Assembly: GCA_002794785.1 (NCBI GenBank) | Contig: NBBA01000009.1 | Location: 620,001 to 684,000, forward strand | Direction of reading: 5' to 3' | Source: Coniferiporia sulphurascens | Taxonomy: Eukaryota; Basidiomycota; Agaricomycetes; Hymenochaetales; Hymenochaetaceae | Length of the DNA stretch: 64,000 nt | In this document: piece after piece, positions 25,632-37,439 of the stretch | How the letters are laid out: each line of letters begins with the position of its first letter | How positions within the stretch are numbered: the first letter of the stretch is position 1 | Translations under genes and position numbers: made by a program | The notes under the pieces: generated by a model | What the model was told of the DNA's origin: nothing | The model's database searches: none | Seen by the model: only the letters and a program-made list of their open reading frames with translations

Positions 25632-28517
25632 CTCTCCTGCGGAGAAGGCTTCTGCCTTCCGGTCTAAGTATTTCGGTACCCAACCGTCCGCCGCCATCCC
25701 GCCGACATATTCCTTTGTCGGTGCCCGCCCCATGCGTAACCACCCCATCCTTATGGAAGAGTTGGATCACGCCCTCAATCTCACCTCGAACTCGAGCGCC
25801 CCGGGCATTACCGGTGTCGGCTACCAGGCCCTGAAAAGCCTGCATGCCGTCCACAGCGTCCCACTCCTCGCACTCTATAATGAATGCCTGGATGCTGGGC
25901 ACCACCCCCGTCCTTGGAAGGATGCAAAGGTGGTGATGCTCCGAAAACTCAATAAGAAGGACCCGACCGCGCTAAACGCATACCGCCCCATCACTCTCAA
26001 GGAAACTATGGGCAAACTCCTCGAGAAGATCATCGCTAACCGCATCCAGTTCATTGCCAACGAACTAGGTGCACTCCCCCCCTCCCAATTCGGCACCCGT
26101 CAAAAATCGGGCGTTTTGGATGCCTCCTCTGACCTCGTAAACGAAATTGAGACGGCCTGGGCCCGACACCACGTCACCACAGCACTTGCGGTAGACGTGG
26201 CGGGGTTCTTCCCTTCTGTCCAACATTCCCGCCTACGTTCGGTCCTCCTTGAACTAGGGTTTCCCCCTCTTCTTATCTCCTGGGTCATGTCCTTTGTTTC
26301 AGATCGCCGAGTGGCCCTCTCTTTTGACGGTTTCACCGACGCCCTGACCCCCATACCTAATATGGGGGTCCCTCAGGGCTCTCCCATTTCTCCCATACTG
26401 TCTGCCTTGTTTGCGACAAGCCTTCTCACCTCACTTCAGGCTACCGACCCCCTCGTGCTCGTCCGCGCATACGTGGACGACCACCTCCTTACCACCTCTT
26501 CGAGTTCCATTGCGACTAACGTCGCACGCCTCGAAAAGGCATACCTCTCGTTCTCTGCTGCATGCCGTGCCCTCGGCCTCTCCCTGGATGATGACAAATC
26601 TGAGCTCATCCACTGGACCCGTCGGCGTGACCTACGCGAGGACTCCCTTATTCACCCTATACACCTGCCGCGCCAGGGCCTCTCGCCCCTTCGCATAGTC
26701 CCCTCCAGGCCTCTCCGCTGGCTGGGTATCTTTTTCGACGCGCAATTGCTGTTTACGGAACACGTCCAACGCATGTGCTTCAAAGCCATGTCCTCCCTTC
26801 GTGCCTTGGAACTCCTCGGCAACACTCTTCGCGGCCTCGACCCGCTCCACCTACGTCGTCTCTATATCGGGTGCATCCTGCCAGTTCTCCTTTGGGGGTC
26901 TCCTCTTTGGTTTACTGGCATGCGGCAAAAAGGCAAATGTGATAAAATGACTTTGGTACAGTCCGCGGCGTGTCGCCGTATCCTTGGATCTTGGCGCACG
27001 TCCCCACGCAGCCCCTCTGAAGTCCTCGCCTCCATTTTGCCTATCCCCCTCAGACTAGAGCGCACCAAAACTCGTGCTGCCATTCGGTACCTTACTACCA
27101 CGCACACCCTCCTACCCTTACGGTCTTCCCGTAAAGGGTCCATTACCTCCTCGTTCGTCAACAGGGTCCCACCTGGCTGCGAACGGGTCCCTCGCTACAC
27201 TCGCCCTCCGTGGATTGCGTTACCCTCACTAAGACACGTAAGCATAGACCAGGCGATTGACCACTCTCAAGAAGCGCGGGATGCACTCATTCAGTCACAC
27301 CATGGCCTTATTGACCGGCTGAAAGACGTCCCCACCCGCCTTCTCATCTATACCGACGGTTCCCGCAAAGGAACGTCCCCATCCTCCTACGCCGGCGGTG
27401 CCGCCGGCGTCTGGTTCTATCGTGGGGAGTCCGTCCTCACCCGCGAAACCTATCTTGGTTCATCCGTCCACGCTACTGACTGTGAACTCGCCGCCCTTGC
27501 CGACGCCGCTTGGCTACTGGCCTACTCTTTTGATTTACACCCAGATGTTACCCAGGTGGAAATCTACACCGACTGCGAAGTTGCACTCACGCTCCTCACA
27601 GACCCTCGTCCGGCCCCAGGCGTGAATGTCGCCCTCTTCATTCGGAAGTGCCTCAAAATTGCTACTAAGCGATTCCCCCGTGTTTTCTTTCACTTACACT
27701 GGGTTCCGGGACACTCCGACGTGGAAGGCAACGAATTTGCCGACGTCCTCGCCTGCGGCGTAGCGGACAACCCTCCTCCGGGCGCCACACCGTTCCCGCC
27801 TACCATCCGCTTCCTTAGGGAAGCTGCCTCTTCGACGGCACTTACTCAATGGAAATCCGACTGGGCCTCTGCCTGCCGGAAATCCCGAGGGACTTCGGAT
27901 GCCCATTCTATGGGTGTCAAGGTAAATCCCTCGACCAAGCCGTCCGCCCTAATGCAGAACCTCACACTCGGTCGTCGCACTAAGTGTAAAGTTTTCCGGA
28001 CACTCCTAGGTCACGCCGGCTTTGGCGCGTACTTTGGACGGATTCCGGGACGCGATCCCATGTGCCCATTCTGCCATGTCCCGGAGACGCGAGCCCACCT
28101 CCTGCTCTCCTGCCCTAACACCCTCCCCGCCCGACACGCGGTGTGGAAGACCCCCATACCATCCACCGAGGCCCAATGGTTCTCTAAAGATGGTCTCCCC
28201 ATTTTGGCATCTTTCCTCGACTCTCACCCCGCCTTCGAGGCGGAACCCATCCTCGTCTTTGACCCGGGTGGCCCCACTATGGTGCATATCTCTGCCCTAG
28301 GCTTTGCCACTGGCAACTAGGTCAGATACCATACAAACTTTACCTGACCACTGGCTCGTCCAGCCCCCGTCTCCGCTTACGGCGTCCCATCACGATTTAT
28401 TCTCTCTATAACAATCACCATCTCACTAAATACAGGGGCCTAAAGGCCCCTGGAGCGTATTTTGTACTAGATAGTCATGACGCGCTATAGAAATGCATTT
28501 AAAAAAAAAAAAAAAAA
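25632..28517 (+). mobile_element. 5'-truncated Tad-like non-LTR retrotransposon
   Basis: A 2.9 kb element lying between identical flanking repeats and ending in a poly(A) run of 17, the hallmarks of target-primed reverse transcription. It starts inside the ORF2 coding region, so the upstream ORF and the endonuclease domain are missing; this is the usual 5' truncation. The coding frame is open from the left junction through the listed ATG to 28320. A 3' UTR of about 180 nt follows with a short palindrome-like GGGGCCTAAAGGCCCC. The intact frame and exact target duplication suggest a recent insertion. Having RT followed by RNase H and a CCHC finger fits the Tad clade of fungi rather than L1 or CR1, but a phylogeny would be needed. 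Confidence 0.93.
25732..28320 (+). CDS. Reverse transcriptase / RNase H, ORF2 fragment of non-LTR retrotransposon
   Basis: At least 862 residues, open further upstream to the insertion junction, so the listed ATG is only the first in frame and not a native start. The RT domain (about residues 50-330) has NAYRPITL, SQFGTR, PNMGVPQGSPISPILS and the catalytic YVDD at 247-250. A thumb-like region follows. The RNase H domain (about 535-680) has YTDGS with D542, E585 in DCELAALADA, D614 in YTDCEVALTLL, and D671 in HSDVEGNEFADVLA, so the four acidic residues are present. A CX2CX7HX4C finger starts at C778. No stop or frameshift interrupts these domains, but the lost endonuclease makes independent movement unlikely. 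Confidence 0.93.
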   Translation: MRNHPILMEELDHALNLTSNSSAPGITGVGYQALKSLHAVHSVPLLALYNECLDAGHHPRPWKDAKVVMLRKLNKKDPTALNAYRPITLKETMGKLLEKIIANRIQFIANELGALPPSQFGTRQKSGVLDASSDLVNEIETAWARHHVTTALAVDVAGFFPSVQHSRLRSVLLELGFPPLLISWVMSFVSDRRVALSFDGFTDALTPIPNMGVPQGSPISPILSALFATSLLTSLQATDPLVLVRAYVDDHLLTTSSSSIATNVARLEKAYLSFSAACRALGLSLDDDKSELIHWTRRRDLREDSLIHPIHLPRQGLSPLRIVPSRPLRWLGIFFDAQLLFTEHVQRMCFKAMSSLRALELLGNTLRGLDPLHLRRLYIGCILPVLLWGSPLWFTGMRQKGKCDKMTLVQSAACRRILGSWRTSPRSPSEVLASILPIPLRLERTKTRAAIRYLTTTHTLLPLRSSRKGSITSSFVNRVPPGCERVPRYTRPPWIALPSLRHVSIDQAIDHSQEARDALIQSHHGLIDRLKDVPTRLLIYTDGSRKGTSPSSYAGGAAGVWFYRGESVLTRETYLGSSVHATDCELAALADAAWLLAYSFDLHPDVTQVEIYTDCEVALTLLTDPRPAPGVNVALFIRKCLKIATKRFPRVFFHLHWVPGHSDVEGNEFADVLACGVADNPPPGATPFPPTIRFLREAASSTALTQWKSDWASACRKSRGTSDAHSMGVKVNPSTKPSALMQNLTLGRRTKCKVFRTLLGHAGFGAYFGRIPGRDPMCPFCHVPETRAHLLLSCPNTLPARHAVWKTPIPSTEAQWFSKDGLPILASFLDSHPAFEAEPILVFDPGGPTMVHISALGFATGN

Positions 28518-28529
28518 GCTTAACTAGGT
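28516..28529 (+). repeat. Right copy of retrotransposon target-site duplication
   Basis: AAGCTTAACTAGGT directly after the poly(A) tail, identical to 25618-25631. The sequences diverge right after this block, as expected for a target-site duplication. Confidence 0.85.
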
Positions 28530-28913
28530 ATCTATGCAGACGCTTTACCGCAACTGTGCTCCAAAAACCTTGGCAAGTCCCCACTGTACAGTTTTACAGT
28601 CACGTGTCAGCAACCATGTAGTACTGCTCAATCCTAAACGGCCCTTATAAGCAGTCACAAATACGCAAACCAACAATTCAAACAACATGTAAAATATAGA
28701 AAAATCAAATGATAATTGAGGTTGCTGTGCCTCGGGGCTGGCACACAACGCAGTTGCTGTACACATATTTTGCACAAAACGGGACTCGAATCAAAGGCGG
28801 ATTATGTCAGCAAAAAATATGCGGACCTGGACACCACCAATCGACAATAGTAAGAACAAGAAACAGCTCTCTCTTCATCTCAAGCTTAGGGGTTGCATTT
28901 GCATATACACACC
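28530..28913. other. NAC-alpha upstream region
   Basis: About 380 bp between the retrotransposon and the NAC-alpha start. It holds no gene and presumably the proximal promoter and 5' UTR. Confidence 0.5.
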
Positions 28914-29727
<814 letters not shown>

Positions 29728-29881
29728 TCGCTTTCGTTTTGCACAGTTTGTTATATGTAGTTTCCAGCCATGTATTCTGTACATTTGGCAATCAAAATAT
29801 CCGCATACTAGCTGCCTTTCTCCCCGGTCAGGTGGCGTAATATTCAGAACTGTCATCGTATGTATATCGACACCTTACTGT

Positions 29882-30926
29882 CTACAGTTCGTACAGACGG
29901 AACTCTACATAATAATTAGACCTTTCCCAGCCGTCCTTCACAAATTCGATGAACCTCCTTCGTGCATTGCTTGAGGTGGAAACTTCCCCCGGCACAGGAT
30001 CCTCGACCCTCGGTGGGTGAACGCAAACACCTATTTCCTCGGCGGCAGCCTGCACAAGCGCGCGTAATTCTCCTTCGTCGAACATATGATAGAAGCGATT
30101 GTACAACGGCGAGTTGACGCTTGCTGTATCATCGCCATCATCTGTTGTGGGTGATGATTTCCGTTTGGTTTTGCTAGAGGTAGATCCGTCGGATAGCACC
30201 CAAGGTACGAAGACATCTTGACCCTGCCCAACCTTAGCTGCAGGAGGCTCAGTAGGTAATGTTCGCTTAGACAGTGCATCTTGCTGAGTTGCCCAGACGT
30301 AGATGAGCGCACGACCTCTGGAGGGCGACAAACAATGAAGCAGACTCTGGTAGTACCGCAGAAACAGGCCGACAGGGGAGGAACGAACATTAATACGATA
30401 AGCTTAAGAGGGGACGCACTTTTTTCACCTGAACAGCTTTCTTTCGGCGCTCGGGTGTCGAAAGATGATGTATAGTCGCGATGGATAGCGCATAATCCTA
30501 TGTGGCGGAACAGCAGTTGTCGACGTCAACGAAGGGTCCACTACAATCGCATGTCCATTTTTGACTCACAAAAGCTCCTTCTCTCCAGCATTTATTGAGT
30601 ACATCCCCGAACACACACTCCCTGTCCTTATCCCCGGCACGCTTGGCGATGTCTAGCAACTGTGCACTCCTATCCAGACCGACGGTCCAGTACACCCCTT
30701 CCCTTTCACTTGGAGCGATGAGGTACTTCCCGTTCCCAGTGCCCGCGTCCAATCCAACGGAGCCCGGCGGAATAGTGGCCAAGAACGCAGCGACAACAGG
30801 CCATGGCTTGTAGCGCGTCGACGAAAAATGCGGTGCGATAGCGTCGTAGATATTATGCACGTGTGTTGATTCATAGGATCCTGGAGATGCACTAGACGTC
30901 GTTGCATGCGTTACAGCTTTAGGCAT
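29882..30926 (-). CDS. TRM9: tRNA (uracil-5-)-methyltransferase TRM9
   Basis: SAM-dependent methyltransferase that, with Trm112, completes mcm5U/mcm5s2U at the wobble position of certain tRNAs. Exons: 30926-30570, 30497-30429, 30346-29882, giving 296 aa against 279 in yeast. The SAM-binding motif I is VGLDAGTGNGKYL at about 58-69. Exon 2 (69 nt) carries the conserved DYALSIATIHHLSTPERR. Exon 3 has GRALIYVWATQQD, then an insert of charged residues, DVFVPWVL, YNRFYHMFDEGEL and the usual C-terminal SNYYVEFRLYEL. The start is chosen at the ATG of MPKAVTH, 11 codons inside the longest open frame, because the family N-terminus aligns there with YESTHVHNIYD. Confidence 0.95.
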
Positions 30927-31155
30927 TATGCGGAAGGCGCGATGAATATTAGGTCCCAATATTAATGGGTAAGTCTGCCAGAAAGAATATTCCGGGGACC
31001 ATGGTGCAGGGAAGTCGGAAAAGGAAGGTGGGCTGCCCGATATGGATACTTACATATGTACGTAATTAACAAAACGAACGGCTCGGAAAACAACTCGTAA
31101 GATCTTGGAGCAACCTCCAAATTTCTGATACGGTGCAATAAAATCGTTGTAACTG

Positions 31156-31784
31156 TCAGATAAATCCCATTTCCTCGTCGAGGAGACTACGGAATGCCGT
31201 TCGATCCATGTGAGGGAACGGCTGCAAACTACTCGACTCAAACAGGCGTATATCCTCTCCCAGTGTCCTGTGATGCCTCGGGTCAGGATCCATGAATATA
31301 ACCAGCGTTGGAACAAAATACTCACCGTGTCGTGCTGGCTTTGAGATGGCCAAGCTTGTCAAGCTCTAGCGCGAGGTCAACCTGATGATTGTCTAACAAC
31401 GATGGATTCGGTACGACAATCAAAGGCTTTCCTAACCGTAGGACGTCGATGATTGTCCCTGACCCTGTTTTTGGTCTACAAGCGATACATTCGCCATTGG
31501 CTATGAAACACACCTGCATGGCTTATAACAACTCCCGCAGCGTTGTAGTCGTCCTTCAAAGTGGGCTTGTATCTCCACACCTCAATCTCGACGTCCTCTC
31601 TCGTGAGAAGCCAAGGACCGTCCCCTTTCGAAGGTCCCAGCCTCGATGTTGCAGAATACTTTCCGCATTGTATGGTTAGATGCGTGAAACCTTTCTCTCG
31701 AAGCGCTCTGAGCACCGGCTCAGAGAGGACCGCCTCAACGAGATCGTCGAATTGTGTCGAGCCGACAGTTACGAAAGCACGCAT
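31156..31784 (-). CDS. ALG13: UDP-GlcNAc transferase catalytic subunit ALG13
   Basis: Cytosolic catalytic half of the Alg13/Alg14 transferase that adds the second GlcNAc to dolichol-PP-GlcNAc in N-glycan assembly at the ER. Exons: 31784-31514, 31464-31326, 31267-31156, giving 173 aa, the usual size. The N-terminus [16 protein letters not shown] is typical. The GT-B C-terminal nucleotide site [23 protein letters not shown] spans exons 1-2, followed by [10 protein letters not shown]. The last exon ends with SLLDEEMG, which matches the family tail that contacts Alg14. It is divergent to PRO3 with 251 bp between starts. Confidence 0.94.
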
Positions 31785-32035
31785 CAGCACTCACTATCCA
31801 AGTGCGACTATGATGCCGAAAGGTCGTTCAAAGGCGGTTTCGGGGTTGGGTATCCATACTTATTAGTGCGACGACGCGAGTCCGCGAGGCGGGTCGAAGG
31901 GATCTGCTTCCTTCTTCGGCCGACTGCGAATGGTTTGCTGGATATATGCGCATGGCTATGACTCGTTACCTCGTCTCCCTTTCCTTTGTCTTTTCGGTCC
32001 CTGATACTCACGGCAAAAGTTAAAATATAGCGGCC

Positions 32036-33295
32036 ATGGGATATACACTGTGTGTTCTTGGTGAGCTCTTCTTGCAGAGCGGATATCGTGAAAAACTGGA
32101 CGATTTCAGGATGTGGAACGATGGGCATCGCTGTCCTCTCTGGCGTTGTCGCAAGCCTTGAGCAGCTGCCCAGTTATATCAACCAAAATGCGGGACAGTC
32201 ATCCCCTTCTACAATCTATCAAAGTAGTGCGGTTCCAAAATGGGAGCAACACACATCGGGGACGTCAACTCCCGTAGGAGCGCCAGATGCCTCGCTCCCT
32301 TCTCGTTTCATCGCGTGCGTGAGTCGGGAGGAAAGTGTGCGCCACCTGAGCCGCACTTTCCATGGAAAAGGCGGACTCAGCGATACAGTAGAAATCGTGG
32401 CTGGTGGTAATTTGGCAAGTGTAAGGGACGCAGACGTTGTGCTCCTCTGGTAAGCGTAGAGTGTCTTGTATGTTATAACGCGGCTGACGGTGCCTTTGAA
32501 TGTGTAGTTGCAAGCCGCAAATAGCGCATTCCATCCTTTCGCAACCAGGCATCAACGATGCCCTACAAGGAAAGTTGCTAATTAGCATCCTTGCTGGCGT
32601 GAGGATATCCCAGCTCACAGACTGGGTTCAACCGTCGACTCGCGTTGTCCGAGCTATGCCTAACACGCCTTGCAAGGTTCGTCTCTGTCTTAAATTGGTT
32701 ATTATTTTGCTTCATCACAGCGTAGATTCGCGAGGGGATGACGGTTGTTTCTACCCTCCCATCTGGTCCTGAGAATGAGCGCGACAGACAAATCATTCTA
32801 CGCATTTTCTCGTCTATAGGCCGTTGCCGTTTCCTCGATGAAAAGCACTTTGATGCATGCACGGCAGTGAGCGCAAGCGGACCCGCATTCGCCTGTGTGT
32901 TCCTAGAGGCTATGGCGGATGGTGGCGTGATGATGGGCCTTCCCCGTGCGGAAGCTCTTGAACTCGCAGCACAGAGTGCGTGTTTCTCCCCGCGACGTAT
33001 GACTGCCTGACTGATTTTTTTTGGAAAACTATTACGCTATAGCCTTGCAGGGTGCGGCTCGCATGTCGCTCCAGTCTGGAGTGCACCCTGCGCAGATAAA
33101 GGATGCTGTAACTAGTATGTTGGGAGTTCCTGCTTTCCTCCTATGTCTGACCATTCTTTGTTAGCTCCTGGAGGGTGTACTATTGCTGGTATTCTTGCTT
33201 TAGAGGATGGAAAGGTCCGTTCTACGATCGCACGTGCGATCCAGGTTGCTACGGAAAGGGCGTCCGAACTTGGACAGCCTGCTGTCAAGAGATGA
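32036..33295 (+). CDS. PRO3: Pyrroline-5-carboxylate reductase
   Basis: Last enzyme of proline biosynthesis, which reduces P5C to proline with NAD(P)H. Exons: 32036-32060, 32110-32449, 32508-32676, 32726-32975, 33043-33114, 33165-33295, giving 328 aa. The Rossmann motif GCGTMG is at residues 9-14 and is split by intron 1 after 25 nt of coding sequence. Further blocks are VVLLCCKPQ, ISILAGV, VRAMPNTPCKIREGMTVV, SASGPAF near the active site, TLQGAARM and the signature TPGGCTIAGI. A loop with many Gln/Ser/Pro after residue 25 makes it longer than the 286-aa yeast enzyme. Intron 3 begins with GTTCGT. A TGACTCG motif lies about 70 bp upstream. Confidence 0.96.
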
Positions 33296-33466
33296 AACTA
33301 GTCGAAACTCTAGCTATATTTTCTTGGAAAGTCGTTAAGTATATGTGTACGTTGCATTCAAATAGAAGCATGGCTCTGCTTGGGCTGATAAAAAGGTGTA
33401 CAGTCTGTCATATGTAGTATTACAAGGCATACATAGACTTGTGAAAACGAGCTAAGGAAGAACAAA

Positions 33467-35651
33467 TCAAGCTAGTTCCAGATACCGCTCAACTTTGGTC
33501 CGTTCGTAGTCAGCGCGCCTTCTTTATGAAGAAGTAAAGTGTCACTCACCCTCCCAGTTCGTCACGGCCTCATTCCATAATTGCACCTCATGCTGGCGCG
33601 TTCCACCAAAGTGCTCTACGAAATCATCGCCGAACACTGATTCCTCGCGCGCGATACTGTCAGGCTTCATCATCTCTGTAGTTGCTTTCTCTAAAGACGT
33701 GCTAAGCATCTTAATGAGCCCCTTCTCGCGGTCCTCTGGTGCAAAGTGAGAAAGCGGCGGGCCAGGACTCAGTCGCTTCTCGATCCCACGTAGACCGAGA
33801 AGGAATATCGCAGAGAGCGCAAAGTATGGGTTCATATCCGCTCCCGTAATGCGTACCTCCAGTCGCGTTGCAGCGGGGGATACGGACGGTGGAGAGATGA
33901 CACGGATGGACGCGGTGCGCGAGTCATACCCATACGTGACAGCATTGGGCGCCCAGTATTGCCCACCGCCGACAAGTCGCTTGTAGCCATTAATAGTGGG
34001 CACAAGCTATATGTAATACGTGTTAATTTTCCTACAGTTTGAATTTGCGAAAAACATACTGCGGGCATCACTGAGAAAAAAATAAATGAGTGTAGTTCTT
34101 AGCGCGGCGTGGAACCCCGTCCTTACCGTCGGTAACGCCATCCAACACACCTCCAAGGAACCATTCACATTCTTGACTTACATATTTTAAGTCATCGTAT
34201 TTCGCGTCCTTCCTGCCGCCGTTTTTTATCTGCTCTTCGGAGATGCCGAAAATATTCTTCCCGGACGAATCACGAAGGGAGACATGAATGTGACTGTACA
34301 GAATCGTAAGCAACCGCAGTGTTGTGATAATCAACTACCAGCTCACCCACTGCATCCAGGGAGCTATCATATATACTGTAAGTAGATATGAGACCTGGGA
34401 GTAAATAAGAAAATTCACATTTCCCCAGGGCTTTGCCATGAAGCTCGGCACTACTCCCCTCTTCATCCCTACGCTTTTCGCTAGATACTTGAAGAGATTG
34501 GCGTTATCAGCCATTCGGAGAGCGTTGGTATATGCAAGAGCAGTTTCGTAGACACCAGGTCCAGTTTCGGTGTCTAAATGAGGATTTAATAGTTTCTTAT
34601 ATACCGCAGTTGAGCAGCACGAGTCGGGACGTACGATGTCCTTCGATAGAGATTCCGAACTTAATGCTCTCGTCGAAAATATCTTGAAAGTATCCATTAT
34701 TCAGCTGTGTCCTCAAGAGCGAGTAACCGTGCACTATTCAACATTGCAGTTGTTGAGCGTTGCAACCGCATCAGAAGAAACCACTGAGTTAATCACTTCC
34801 GGTCGTCAAAGGTTGAAGGTTCATGAATTTCTTTTCTGCTATCGTGTTGGGGGTCTCTGGAGTTTAGTTTTAACAGAACCCGAACACATATGAGAGTATC
34901 ACATAACAAACCGTTAAATTGAAAATACTGCAAAAAGTATTAGCGCGGCAGACGGATGGTACCAGAAAGGGGAGGGATTCACCTCGTACTCTACGCCGGC
35001 GAAGCAATCCCATCCTTTGGTCTCAGCTCTCTTGACTACCTTCCGGAGCGTATTGCGCGGACAGACGCATAAAGGCTCTTTCGTGTCAGGATCAAGGAAA
35101 GAAACCAAGAAGAAGGGTATATTCCCCTCCCAAGGGATCCTACGGTACGTTGACAAGTCTATTGAAGCGATGATATCGCGATATCCATTATTCTTATTGG
35201 AGATCAACAATTCACGAGAGTAGACCTGGTCATGAATGTCCCATCCACTGCGACGGATGAGCTTGTAAACGAAGAAAAAACAGAGTGTATTTACAAGATA
35301 ACGGAGCAGAAACCGAAGCCGTCTGAGGATGCACTTAGGAACTTGTCCTTGGACTATTCGATGGATATTTAGAGAATATTTTTATGATACAGCGTTTTCA
35401 ACAGAACACACCATGATTTTCCCCCGCAGGACACCGTCAACTAGACACTTTAAGCAAGGCGAGAAATAATATCTATGCCATCCTACCGTCTATGCCTGAT
35501 ATATGCACGAAATATTATCACTGTTGAATCGCATGCACAAATGATAAGCGGGCGACTGACCAGCAACCTTGACTTTTACATCATTCGCGAGGAGCTCTTT
35601 GAGATCCTGTATACTCTTAGGAGAATTATCTGTTGCATAATCAGAAGGCAT
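33467..35651 (-). CDS. Glutamine-synthetase-like protein (type I / FluG C-terminal type)
   Basis: Member of the GlnA family, closer to type I-like GS proteins and the C-terminal half of FluG than to eukaryotic GS II. It may ligate glutamate to ammonia or an amine; the substrate is unknown. Fourteen exons: 35651-35561, 35495-35487, 35440-35412, 35353-35295, 35247-34983, 34927-34912, 34856-34797, 34733-34635, 34573-34419, 34363-34347, 34293-34127, 34070-34060, 34006-33550, 33492-33467; 486 aa. Blocks: VKVAGIDVDGVLRGKIM, GWDIHDQVYS, CFAGVEYEYFQFNETP, GHHTETGPGVYETALAY, KPWGNLPGCSGHIHVSL, PTINGYKRLVGG and LEVRITGADMNPYFALSAIF. Four exons are 9, 16, 17 and 11 nt and all are needed for the conserved blocks. 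It is divergent to RPT3 with 211 bp between starts. Confidence 0.9.
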
Positions 35652-35862
35652 GACTTGAGAACAGGCAAGCTAAGTAGTAAGTGCAAGAAGGTGTTGAATG
35701 CGTTATTGCTCAGAGCTCTAAGATTACGCCATGCCGATCGCTAAGTTTCCCACGTAAACAGGAGCAAACAGACGCGCGTCACCTGGAATTTCAGGACGCG
35801 TTTTCCCCTACTTTTTGTCCTTCATCTTTGTCCTGCCTTTTCGTTCATTCCTCACTTCCACC

Positions 35863-37439
35863 ATGGATGAAATTGGTATCGAAATTCAGAAAGAGGTCGG
35901 TGGTCCCAATCTTCTACTGGTCTTTTTCTTCTTAGCTGATCAAACTTGCGTCTGAAAGGAGCCGACTTTCGGGTCTGTGGTGACTGAGAAGTCGCAGCTT
36001 CTGCAAGAGTTACAGGAGGAGGATTTGTATATAAAATACAAAAAGCTCACTCGGCACCTTGAGATGCTTGAGATTCAGGAGGGCTATATCAAAGATGAAC
36101 AGGCGAGCCTGAAGCGCGAACTTATCCGTGCTCAGGAAGAGGTCAAGAGAATTCAGTCCGTACCTTTGGTCATTGGCCAGTTCCTAGAGCCCATTGACCA
36201 GTATACCGGTATCGTTGGCTCGACAACCGGTTCCAACTATGTCGTTCGCATTCTATCCACACTTGACCGGGAATTATTAAAGCCCTCGTCATCCGTCGCC
36301 CTGCACAGGCATTCTAATGCCTTAGTCGACATCTTACCTCCAGAGGCAGATTCATCTATCGCCATGCTTGGTGCAGACGAGAAGCCTGACGTTACGTACC
36401 AAGATATTGGAGGCATGGACACGCAGAAGCAGGAAATTCGGGAGGCCGTTGAATTACCCTTAACGCATCACGACCTATACAAGAAAATAGGTATTGATCC
36501 GCCGCGAGGGGTATTGTTGTACGGTCCTCCGGGTACGCATTGGCTTCTCATACTATCGAGGTACTGTCTCATGTTTATTACAGGTACCGGGAAGACGATG
36601 CTCGTCAAGGCTGTGGCGCATCATACGACTGCCTCGTTTATCCGGGTTGTCGGAAGCGAGTTCGTGCAGAAGTACTTAGGTGAAGGGCCGCGCATGGTTC
36701 GCGATGTTTTCCGGCTTGCACGAGAAAACGCCCCCGCTATCATATTTATTGATGAGATTGATGCTATCGCCACGAAGCGTTTTGATGCACAGACTGGTGC
36801 CGATCGTGAGGTGCAGCGCATCCTACTGGAGCTTCTGAATCAAATGGATGGATTTGACCAAGGTAGCAATGTCAAGGTGACTAGCTTGCTTTTACTTGGA
36901 CTAACACCGTCGCTCACAAATTTTCTAACCTTAAGGTGATTATGGCCACGAACCGCGCGGACACTCTCGATCCTGCCCTTCTCCGTCCTGGTCGTCTTGA
37001 TAGGAAGATTGAATTCCCGACGCCCTCGCGGAGGGAGAAACGCTTAATTTTCCAAACTGTTACTAGCAAGATGAATCTCAGTCCGGACGTTGATTTAGAA
37101 GACATGGTATCCAGGCCAGATCGTCTTTCATCTGCAGAGATTGCTTCAATCTGTCAGGCAGCTGGACTTCAGGGTATGTTTTCGCAAATTTTCTAAAGTG
37201 TTAGTCGATTAATCTGAGTTGCGCTCAGCTGTGCGGAAGAATCGTTATGTCATCCTTCCCGTCGACTTTGAGGAGGCCTGGAAAGTAAGAAACATCTGTA
37301 ATCTCGTTCGAATTGTTTTGACGGTTTTGACGGTTTACAGCAAACCATTGAGAGGGCAGATGAGACACACGAGTTCTGTGAGTATTCGTTACCTGCGTCT
37401 GCAGTTTTGCACACTGACATAATTCGCCTAGACCGGTAA
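35863..37439 (+). CDS. RPT3: 26S proteasome regulatory ATPase RPT3
   Basis: One of six AAA ATPases of the 19S base that unfold substrates and open the 20S gate. Exons: 35863-35895, 35959-36532, 36584-36876, 36936-37173, 37229-37284, 37341-37377, 37432-37439, giving 412 aa. An N-terminal coiled coil ([22 protein letters not shown]) is followed by an OB domain. The AAA domain has GPPGTGKT (200-207), the Walker B region [38 protein letters not shown] that is characteristic of Rpt3, the second region of homology ([25 protein letters not shown]), and the C-terminal helical part. The last coding exon is 8 nt and supplies the end of Y-R-stop. A frame-keeping donor in exon 1 gives [17 protein letters not shown] at the N-terminus. 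Confidence 0.97.

Noticed and set aside
25632..28517. Possibility that the RT gene is a domesticated host reverse transcriptase
   Set aside because: Poly(A) tail, exact target duplication, 5' truncation and the RT-RNase H-CCHC order all fit an ordinary retrotransposon insertion.
28780..28830. ACTCGAATC motif resembling a minus-strand T arm
   Set aside because: The flanking bases do not form a T stem and no acceptor or anticodon arm follows.
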